Shown here: in pieces, positions 38,201 through 50,200 of the stretch
How the letters are laid out: every line of letters starts with the position of its first letter
How positions within the stretch are numbered: position 1 is the first letter of the stretch
Source: Branchiostoma floridae
Taxonomy: Eukaryota > Chordata > Leptocardii > Amphioxiformes > Branchiostomatidae
Length of the DNA: 64,000 nucleotides
Direction of reading: 5' to 3'
Assembly (NCBI RefSeq): GCF_000003815.2
Contig: NC_049984.1
Location: forward strand, 13,582,550 to 13,646,549
Translations under genes and position numbers: made by a program
Notes under the pieces: generated by a model
What the model saw: only the letters and a program-made list of their open reading frames with translations
The model's database searches: none
Told to the model about the DNA's origin: nothing

Positions 38201-41200
38201 GGTTCAAGACTTAATTCTTTGTAAATTATCTTTTTGTAGTGTAGCTTCAGCTTGACTCACATCCATCTCCACATCCATGTAGTTGAAGACCAAAGCTTGA
38301 ATTGCTGTCTCCTCTTTATTGACCACGGAGTAGGGTAGGTTCAGCGACACGAAGAACGGACGGAAAGCCTCCATCTACAACAACATAAAAGATGCTTTAT
38401 TATATCCATACATCTTTCATTGGAAAATGCTTGTAGAGAATTACTGATGTTAAGCTTGAAGGTTTAGCAATAAAATCTCTTACACATATACTGCAAATGT
38501 CTTAAAGTACAGCATCTTCTATCTAATGTTGGTCAATGCACATACTTTCAAAAATCAGGAAGGAAATTATTTCTATCATTCAACATGTTAAAAGTCACAG
38601 ACAAATCATTTGATCTTATTTCTATCATTCAACATGTTAAAAGTCACAGACAAATCATTTGATCTTACAGCAGCTCCTACGTAATCACTACTAACTCATA
38701 CTTCATGTCTCCTACTACTTTCCCTACCGAAGCTGGTGTATCTGACACTCCAAGGCCACTGATGTCATTCAGAGCAAATGCACTGGCTACCCAGGATGTG
38801 ATGGTATCTGGCACTGTCGAGGCGAATACGGCTGTACCGTCAGGCCTAGGGAAGACATCCACAGGTAAGTGAACTATATGACCTGTCTCAGTAAATAGTG
38901 CCTAGATGTGTTATCTCTTGCTAGTTTGCGAGCAATGTAAGAATAATGTTAAGACTTCATAGTATGGTAGAATGGCAAAGTATGGGCTGCTTTGGTTTCA
39001 GCAATGTTCAACATTGAAATAGCTACACCAGAAAAATTGATCAGGTGGAGGGCAAGAAATCTGTAATTTCTATCATCTGCAAGAACAGAAGTACTCTTAA
39101 CAGCCCTTACAATGTCAAAGTCCAAACCCATTTTAAAATCTACAAACTGATCTGATAGAGAACAACAGTTGTCTACACAGTCTGGAGCTTAGTTTGGTAG
39201 TATGTAATCTAAATCATTAAATGTGCTGCCTAATCAACAAACTACCATATTCAAAATACATTGGCTGATATGCCATAATAACCAAAGTCTCTTCAATCAA
39301 GGAAATGCTGTGACAACCACTTTAGGCAACGATTTTCTTTTGGTAAGAGGATAAAATGGAATGGCAAAAAGCACTTTCCTGTTACATGATAAAGCTCAAT
39401 ATTTCAAAGCAAAGAAAAAAACAAACAAATCAGTGCACAGCTTCCAACTATGAAAAGACTTTGGGTCCTACAGCTCCAGCTTAGTACATGTGCATGTTAT
39501 AGTTTTTAGGTACTAGGAATTAGGAAGGACAGGACTAGGACAGAAGAATGGGGTAAAATGTAAGGATATTGACACTCAGACATAAAACACTTAATTTTTT
39601 AAGCTGTGCTACAAGTGTTAATGTTGCTTGGAAGAAAACTAACTAACTAACTAACAACAATCATCTAGGCTAGCTGTACCCTGCTCTTGCTTTGGTCCAA
39701 AGCCATGTTTCTGGAAAGAAAGTCCGGACTCTACTGACAGCCATTAAAGATTCTCCTTCCTGTATCATGCTTGACTCCATGTCAGCCATTGCAGGCACTG
39801 CCATTGCAAACATCAAGCCTGGCCCACGGAGTACTAGCAGGAAAGCCATGCAGTTAGTACATTATACATATCAGCAGTATAGCCATGCATTCAACTGTTA
39901 GTAACGTGCAAAAGGAGACTGAAGTGGTGAGATACATTGAGTATGATATAGTCTTCACAACAGCATCTCAAGAGACACTTGTTATGTTGATCCTGATTGT
40001 TGTCGTTCACTGCAATCTCCATCCTTGGTCTTCATCACTGAACTCTGGTACAAGTCCTTATTCCTTATACCATGCAGAAAAGTAGGCTATATTCAACAAA
40101 GACAGCAGATCAAAAACACTGTAAAGTACAAAGAACCAGAAAACAGGGAAACAGCAAACTCCTTCATCTTCCTATCTCAAGTTGCTTCAACAGTCTTCAG
40201 ACAGAATGTGGTGTTCAAAGAGACATTGATGAAGATCGAAGTGGAAAGAGGGACGTCTGATTTGACACCATTGTCACAAAGTGCTTATGTTACCCTGTAG
40301 TTGACTTGCTGAACAGCCAAGTTTCAGGAAAGAAGCTGCGGACATGTTTCACTTCCTTCAGGCCACCATGTTTAGGCTGGTTTGGAATTTTATTCTTGTC
40401 CACAACAATACTGTCCACACCACCCCTAATACCACCATCAGCATCAGCATGTGCAAATATCATATATCTATCTGGAACTGATATAAAAACTTAGATGGTT
40501 AACACAAAATTTGCACATGAATGAGAGGTCCACAAACATCTTGAAACGATGTATGCTGAACATGTATCTTCCCATGGTACCAATATTTAATATTTCAAAT
40601 CCAACTCCACATCAGTAAGAAACAGAACTACTGCAAACTGAACAGAACAAGCATGAAAGGTGGACAACAGACATAATTATACAACACAGAGACATACAGC
40701 CACATGAGAACTGTTCATCTGTAAGATATTGCTGAGACATCAAATTGTCTTGCAATGCATTATTGCTATAATAGCTTAAAATAATAATATATTGTCTCGT
40801 AAACTGTATCTTTAAAAAAACAGGTTCCTTTGCAATTTTCAACTTTCACATACACCAATGACAAATACCATTCTTTCTGTTGAGAAAGGATAATCAAAAG
40901 GTCAATGCTATCCATAATCTCAGCATACAGCTTATGACAATGAATACTGACAAGATACAGGCAGTTATTTAGTTCTGCTGACTGGAAAGGATGTGCAAAT
41001 GTTACCCTGTAGCTATTACCTATTGCTGCCATGCTTCAAACCATACGACTGTAGGGAACAAAAATGATGACAACTTCTAAACTTATGTAAGAACCTAAGA
41101 ACCTCAGTCTGTAACAGCAGGCTCTCCATCAGCAAAAGTGACCACAGTACAAGCAACACAAGCCATTGCAGACCCTCAACCTTCTCCTAGCTCAGACTGT

Positions 41201-44200
41201 ACAAAGTTGCTAGATGAGTCAGCAGACAAAAGAGTAGGTTGCAACAAAATCAACATAACAGCTAGACAACCTTAATTTCCACACCCTGGTTTCCAAACAA
41301 TACTTTGGACTACTGCTGCATGGCACAGACATTAAAACCCCCACCACTGTCAAACTCAAAGAAGAGACATCATTTGTGCAGGTGGATGGTAACATCTTCA
41401 TCATCAGAGATTTGCTGTTTTTGTGATCCTACAGTTGTTTTTGTCCACAGACAGTTCAGGGAAGAAGCTCCAGATAACTTTCTCCCAAGGCTAGATGTTC
41501 TCATAGAAACTCTGGACAGACAAAGCTGTGGATATGTTCAGGTTGTCTTTTCCAGCAAAGCTTTCTTCCATGAATCCTCGAACAACTGGTACAAGAACTA
41601 TGGCAAGCTCTACAGCACCAGTCATGATATCACATGTTTGGACACCAACAACCAGCATAAAGCATTTTAAAATTATAGTACTGTAAGTCAATTCCTCAGA
41701 TAGCAGGATCCAGGTCGGCAAGTACCATCACCACAAGAAAAGTCACCAAAGATCAGTACAAAATGTATCTAGAAATAATAAATAATAAATCAAGTTGCTT
41801 CAGGAATAAGCCCACAGCAGGGAAAAGATGAAGCAATAAAGTCAATACAATAGCTCAGGTTATATGTTTGACAGATGGTAGTTAGTCAGTGAACACTCGT
41901 GTCACATTGTAAGATAGGAATAACACAATGTTAGATGAATCAAACAGAGAATGTGAGTCTGTTATGATACCATTCCATAATTTGCAGGGCTAATGTGCAT
42001 AATTAAGTTTGACCCCATCAGTTTTCCTCCATATCCCTGAAATCCCAACTTTGGTGATTCCAAGTACAACTGAGTACAGAGTGCATGTTGTCAGTGTGAG
42101 GCAAAGACACTTAACTGTAGAAGAGAAGGGGGGGGGGTGCATTTCCAGGGATGTGTTATGCCATGTTTGTTACCCTGCAGTTGTGTTTGTCCACAGCCAT
42201 GTTTCAGGGAAGAAGCTGCGGATACGTTTGACTTCCTGCAGGCCCCCGCTGCTGCCCCGTCCTCCAAGAGATTCTTCTGCGGCTGCAGCTGGCATGATTT
42301 CCATGTCCATTTCCTCCATAAACGCATCGTCATACATTGCGTAAACTGTTTGGAAAAGTCGTACAGCCGTCAAAATTTCATCTACATGAGCCTAATAAAA
42401 ATTGGGGCACACTGAGGCTCTTACAGACTGCTGGCAGGCAATAAGGTAGTAGTTTGGTATGTCCCACGATGTCCAACCTATAACTGCTTGAAACGGTGTG
42501 CTGCAAACATGAAAAAATGTGGAAGGGTGTGTAGCAAATGACAAATGTACATCTACTAACAGACAAAGCTTTATATGGGGTGTTCCTTTGCAAATTTAGT
42601 CTAAAGAGGGCTATTATACAGTAACTGTTGGTTGCAACGACCATGTTCTTGTTTCTTCTCCAACCATGGTTATCTACAAAGAATCTCAATAGGATGGACA
42701 CAGTGTTCCACACTTTTGCCCCTCATCTCCTAAATGCCATCATTTTTGAAATTTATGAGAAATGGACTGAATCCCGTCTTGCTCCAATAGGGAAATCTCC
42801 AAATTGCACAAGGTAATAAATGTGCAGCTCATGATGGCCCATGACAATGTGAAACCACTGGGGGCAAGAGATGCCAGGCATTACACAAGAAAGATGGCCA
42901 AGGCCCAGGGCCTGCTGTTGGTGCGTGAGGATCCTTTAACCTGACTCTTAGCCTCTTAAATTACCACCTTCTTTCCTCAAGGGAAAGAAGAATGGCACAG
43001 CTTTGCTGGACTAGCCATGGAGACAGTTGTCCGGAGGAGCTGCAGACCTGAAATCTAAATGGTATTCAAGCCACTGTATGCCTCTTGTGTTACACCTGAA
43101 GGCATATGACCAATTCAATGTCAATGTCGACAGTATGCTGCACTTAAACTAGGCAGTCACCTCAGAATAGCATGAACAGAAGTCACCTTAACCCTTTTCC
43201 TGCTGACCACTGACTCACCAAACCATCTACTTCTAGGATCAGTGCCTTAATGCAATGCCTGTAAATATTGAACAGGTATACAGTGTTGTGCAATGAACAG
43301 TAGGTGTGCTACATAGTAAGGTACAGATGATTGAGTGTGTCTGAAACTGATAATCTCTTGCACTATAGATATCAGCTATATATAGGTAAGATGTCAGCTT
43401 TTGAAAATTTGTTGCTCAGTTCCCAATTATTGAAATGTCCACTTTCACTCCTGCAGAGCACATAATGTTAGCATGAGGGAAAGCTGCTTCACTGCAAAAG
43501 TGCATTTCCAGGGATGTGTTTTATTTGCTCTATTTTTGTTACCCTGCAGTTCTTTTTGTGAACAGCCATGTTTCAGGGAAGAAGCTGCGGACACGTTTGA
43601 CTTCCTGCAGGCCGCCTCCTCCGCCACCGCCCCATCCTCCAGCAGAGTCTCCTTTCCCGGCAGCTGGCATGAACTCCATGTCTGGCATAAACCCATCCTC
43701 AAAAAATGGCGTTACTGTCAGGAAAAGTCAGCAAACCATCAACACATCCATTCTACATTGTACATGATCCCATTAAGTGCACTGTGGATCCCATAGATTA
43801 CCCACAGGAAAATGCCACATAAACTACAGGTCCCATGATGCCCAACCTTAACAATTTTAAGTTTTGTTCTCAACCTAATTTGTTTTGAAATTTAAGGACT
43901 TCCTTCTAACCTATGATTAATATGTGGCATTTTGTTTGGAGTTTAAGCAAGTAACTGAATATAGATATGATTCTCATGTCCAAGAAGGGCGTGTTACTGC
44001 TCACTAGTATAACACTAGATTTAGTTGGTGATGTTTGAATGTTGCTTTATAGTTTTTGAACATTTTAACTATACGAAGGTTGAGAGGATAATCTGTTCGG
44101 ATTGCATAGTGGAAGTGGAGTGTCCCAAAACCATTGCTTCCTTGCACTTGTTTCCACCAACAGACAGCTCTCTAATATTGTCTTGTAATGCATTAATAGC

Positions 44201-47200
44201 CATTATCCTAATCATTGCCTATATCATCTTGTATACTGTATCTCGAAACAACCAGGTTCAATTTTCTTTGCAATTTTCAACCTTCACATACACCAATAAC
44301 AGATACCATTGGTTCTGCTTACAAAGGATCATCAAAAGGTTGATTCTTTCCATCATCTCAGCATACAGCTTATGACAATGAATACTGACAAGATACAGAC
44401 AGTTATTTAGTTCTGCTGACTGGAAAGGATGTATTCAAATGTTACCCTGTAGGTATTACATTCTGCTGCCATGCATCGAAGTATACAGCTGCAGGAAAAA
44501 AACTTCTAAACTTATGTAAGAACCTAAGAACCTCTGTAACAACAGGCTCTCCATCAGCAAAAGGGACCACAGTACAAGCAACACAAGCCATTGCAGACCC
44601 TCAACCTTCTCCCAGCTGACTGTACAAAGTTGCTAGATGAGTCAGCAGACAACAGAGTAGGTTGCGGCAAAATCAACAGCTTTGCGACCTTAATTTCCAC
44701 ACCCTGGTTTCCAGATAATACTTTGGACTACTGCTGCATGGCACAGACATTAAAACTACCACCAATGTCAAGGAAGAGACATCATTTGTGCAGGCAGATG
44801 GTAACATCTTCAGAGATTTGCTGTGTTTTTATAGTTGTTTTTGTCCACAGACAGTTCAGGGAAGAAGCTGCAGATAGCGGTACCAACTTTCTGCCAAGGC
44901 TAGATGTTCCAATAGAAAGCTCTATACTCTGAACAGACAAAGCTGTGGATATCTTCCATAGGTTGCTTTTTGCAGCAAAGCCTCCTTTCACAAATCCTCC
45001 AACAACTGGTACAAGGACTTATGGCAAGCTCTACAACACCAGTCATGATATCAAATATTTGGACACCAACAACCAGCATAAATCATTTTGAAACAGTACT
45101 GTAAGTCAATTCCTCTGTAATAGCAGGCTTCTGGTCAGCAAGACGTACCATTACCACAAGAAAAGCCACCAAAGATCAGTACAAAATGTATCTAGAAATA
45201 ACCATAAACATATCCCTACCCCTTAATCAAATTGCTTCAGGAATGAGCCCACAGCAGGAAAAAGTTAAACCAATGAAGTCAATACAATAGCTGGGTATAT
45301 GTTTGACAGATGGCAGTGAACACTCTTGTGTCACATTTTAAGATAGGAATAACAGAATGTTAGATGAATCAAACAGAGAATGTGAGCCTGTTATGATACC
45401 ATTCCATAATATGTAGGGCTAATGTGCACAATTAGGTTTGACCCCGTCAGTTTTCCTCCATATCCCTGAAATATTGAATATTAACTTTCACTCCAGTCAG
45501 TCTGAGATTGCAGAGCACATGTATACGTGAGGGAACACTTCTTCAACATGCAACAGTGCAGGAGGAGTGCATCTCCAGGGTTGTGTTTTATTTGCTCTAT
45601 TTATGTTACCCTGCAGTTCCTTTTGTGAACAGCCATGTTTCAGGGAAGAAGCTGCGGACACGTTTGACTTCCTGCAGGCTGCCTCCTGTGCCCCCTCCTC
45701 CAGCAGAGTCTGCAGCTGCAGCTGGCATGTCGAACTCCATGGCCATGTCTGGCATGAATTCCTCTTGACCACGACCAAAAGATGGTATAGCTGTCAGGAA
45801 AAGTCAGCAAACCATCAACATATCCATTTTAAAAATGATCTCATTTAGTGCACTGTGGCTTCCATAGATTGCCCACATAAAAAACAGGTCCCATGATGCC
45901 CAACCTAATTTGTTTTGAAATTTAAGGACTTCCTTCTCACCTATGATTAATATGTGGCATTTGATTTGGAGTTTAAGATTATCATGTCCAAGAAGGGTAT
46001 GTTACTGCTCACTGGTTGCTACGGATTTAGTTGGTGATGTTTGAATGTTACTTTATAGTTTTTCCACATTTCAACTATACGTAGGATGAGAGGATAATCT
46101 GTTCGGTTGCACTGTGGAAGTGGCGTGTCCTGAGGCCATTGTTTCCTCAACACGACAGCTTTCACCAGGGAAGAAACATGTTGAGAGCATGTTTCCCCTG
46201 CCGATGACACCAACACAATTCCTGTTGTAGATCCAGCTGCAGAGAATACAGGCGATTTCTAACCAGGCACAGAATACTTGACAGGCACTCCTTCCAAAAG
46301 TTACCTCTTCCTCTTCCAAGAAGTCTTCCTTTATCAACTATTCAGCAGCTGCAACTTCCACTGAGACCACAGATACAACATCTCCTTCTAGCACTCCAGC
46401 CTGTCCAAAAGAACTTCGAAGCTGTTTCCTCTGCCTGGTCTGCCATATCAAACATCAATATTCACCAATGCAGGCCAGTATGTATCAGACATCTCATCAG
46501 CAACAAACAAAAGAATTAAAAACAAAGCCATCATTACTGTCAAGAGATGTACATTGTACTAGTATATCAAACTGATGTCAGGCAAGGTTATATAATTGTG
46601 AACTTTAGTGTACTAAAGTAGTTTTGTTATTCTGTCCCTCTCAGTTTCTCCTTCACATCACTGGAATATAAAAATCTCCACTCACAGGAAACATACATGT
46701 TAGTGCATAATGGCAGGACTTTCAACTGTGCAGGGGAAGGGAGAGTGTCTTCTGTCATGTTATGTTGAGTTCATGTTACCCTGCAGTTGTTTTTGTCCAC
46801 AGCCAAGTTTCTGGGAAGAAGCTGCGGACACGTTTGACTTCTTGCAAGCCGCCTCCTCCGCCCCCTCCTCCCTTTCTAAAAATGGTTCCTTCAGCCATAG
46901 CATCGTCTACTGCCATGTTGAAGACAGGTACTCTTGCAAGAACTGGCAGAAAAGATTGTGGAGCCAATGTTGAAAACATTTTGCATGTGGCCACCAATAA
47001 CTCTTATAAAACACTCCAAGTTGGTACATTTTACCTGTTTGATATATTGCCCTTCCATATCAAGTGTTGAATGTCCAGGTACAAAAGGAAATAATTACAC
47101 AATGTATGTACAGTGTAAGGACACACATGTTTACCTGTCATGACAAAAACTACATGTACAAAGTTAGTGAAAACAAGACTCATGTATCTACCTAATATTA

Positions 47201-50200
47201 CACCACACAAATGACTTACAGTGTACACAAAAGACGGGAGAACTGTTTCTCGGAGGGAGAGAATACATGTATGCCGATAGAATGTTGTGTTAGCCAACAT
47301 TACTCCTACTAAGCCATGCATCCTTGCTTGCAGTCTATGTTGTCTTCTTTAAAGAGTGACTGAGATGTTCCAATCTGTGGTTCTAACAGCATCTACGGTG
47401 TTTAGATTCCAGTGGTACCCTGCAACTGTGCTCTCCCACAGCCAGGTCTCGGGGAAGAAGGAGCGCACCCTTGTCACTTCCTTCAGACGGTCGTCATCCA
47501 ATCGGATTTCATCGGGCCCCAGGCCTGCTACAGCCACGTCCATGAAGGCTGGCCTGATTGCATCGTAATCGTCATATGCTACATCAGCATACTCCACCCC
47601 TGGCCAGTCTTGTGTTTGAAGGGGATCGAGATAGATAATCAGAACATTGAGTTTGTTCCAAGGTACACGTAGCCGATACACAATACTGCCTCCAACCACT
47701 GTCACCATGTAAGTCATGTATTGGGGAACATTGACTCATAACCGGATGGAACCTTTGACATGTATGTATAAGCCATGTATTGGGGAACATAAACTCATGA
47801 ACCGATAGAATCTTCGACTTTGAGCCCACTTGGCAATCACTAGAGTTCATGACTGCAATTGATGAAAAATAAGAAAACCTTTGGGCTTATAAAAGTGATT
47901 TTAAAAATAGCGACAAGAACAATTCATTTAGTGATCTAGGTATCTTTTCCCCAAATAATGTGCGCAATGTGTGTCTTAAGTATCACAGACTTTTATATCT
48001 TTTCAATGCATTTTTGTCCACATGAAGTGATAAAAACAATGTAAAGATGTCTTTGCTAGAGATGATATGTAGTACTACAAGAATCATCAAGGGTAAAAAT
48101 TTGTTTCCAATCATTGGATATTACTGGGTATATTTCATTTCCATAATTTCTATCCTTTTCATTAATTCCATGTCATAGATTGTATCCAGCTTTGATATTA
48201 TGTTCTTTTGAAACATGATCTTGAGAATCACATACTATGATTTATATGATGATTCTGTAGCTGGATTCTGGGTAGGGTTGATGATGTTGTTTGGAGTGTT
48301 TTTTTACCCTGCTGTTGCATTGCTCCACAGCCAAGTTTCGGGGAAGAAGGACCGGACTTGTTTGACTTCCTGCAGAGCAGTGCCACCTCCACCCAGACTT
48401 TGTGAGGTATCCACTATACCAGCCTCTTGGATCGCCACTGGAGGCAGTACAAGGCCATCTTCTAATGCCACTGGGTGTATTCCCCATTGCCACCCTTTGT
48501 GTCATGATAAAAATGGCTATTTGAGAGCATGGAATTTTTTTTCAACATTTGCAAGCCACAAATGTCCTGTCTTTGGCAGCAAACCACATGATGATCTTTA
48601 TTAAATTCTGTAATTGCACTTCACAAGCCACAGAGAAACCAGCATTTTCTTTCAATCTTTGGTTGGAATCAGATGGCGTTTTTAAGGTAATTGGGAGAAT
48701 TTCATATTGCAAATATTCGTATTTATTAAAGGTATTATATATCTATAACATATTACTGGCATTCCCATAAGATTGACAAACCTACAAGGGTTGCACTGTC
48801 ACTTTGCAAGTCAAGACTCTGGCAAGTACAAAATAATGCACTCTGACTGTTGCCTGCCACCAAGAACGTGACCAAACAGAAAGACTGATTTGGGGGACGA
48901 AGGCATGTTTCAGCAGGTCTTTAATGTGCTGAGTAACATCTACTGTGCTCCAGTGTCCAGTGGTGCCCTGCTACAGTACTCTCCTATAGCCATGCATTGG
49001 GGAAGGAAGAGCACAACCATAGACACCTCCATCAGACAGTCATCATCGAAACTGAATCTCATCAGGACCTTTGTTTGCTGCTGCCAACGTCCATGAAGGC
49101 CGGCCTGATCACATGGTAATTGTAAATGCCTGGCCAGTGTCAGGAACTCTCAATACACACCACTTCAAATGTGAAGCACTAGGAAACACGCACTGGTAAC
49201 TTGTTGGCCTTCAAGAGCAAAATACGTCTAGGGGTTCAAAGAGGCTCTTGTTACCCATGTTGTAGTGAGTCTGAGTAAAATCCATGTTTTATGCTTCAAG
49301 ACTTCAAATGGAGTTCAATGCTCTTATACTCAGGTCAATGCAACTTGCTTGATATGCTGTACTTTTTGCTTGAGGCAGTACATACCAACATGTTTATAGG
49401 CACCAGTAGAAAGGGATTGATGTATCAGGGAGGGAGAACACAAAAACTGGATCAAATCAAACAAATTTGTCATATTTCATTCAACCTTGGAGACAAAGTG
49501 ATAGAATTATATTCATCATGTTTGATATTTACTTGATTGAAGTTTTGGTTCCAAGAATCATCTGTTGATTAGTTTGCTGATCCTGTGTAAGATTGGTTGA
49601 GTTGTTTGGAATGAGTTTTTTTACCCTGTTGTTGCATTGCTCCATAGCCAAGTTTCAGGGAAGAAGGACCGGACTTGTTTGACCTCCTGGAGAGCAGTGC
49701 CACTGCCAAGATCCATTACAGGATCCACCGCACCAGCAAGGGATTCAGCCACCATTCCTGGTAGTGCCAAGTTGTCAAACTGTGCCACTGGTAGTATGCC
49801 TCCTTGCCACCCTTCATATCATGACAAAGGTGGCTGTTTGAGACGGCTGGTTTGAGAGGTTATAATCTGAACATTTGTAGATGCCACATACCGGTATCTC
49901 TTATGACTTGATCCAACTTCCAACTGGTAGCAAACCATACATATCCCAGACATGTATCTGTCGTTGCATATGAAAGGCTACAATGGCTGTTCTTTCAATA
50001 TTTGTTCAGTCCAACAGCAGTTTTCTTCAGCTATGGGTCATCACAAATGAATTTTCTACAGACTGGTTAATATCATCCTCAACCAGGAACATCAACAATT
50101 TTGGGGCCTCCCTAACTGTTGTGTCCACTCAATCCACAGTCACTTTGCAAATCAAAAGTCGCATAAAACTCCATCTGCCACCAAATTCATAGTCACTCCA

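Noticed and set aside
41305-41670. 121-codon plus-strand open frame over relic R1
   Set aside because: It is antisense to a decayed TEP exon and shows no domain.
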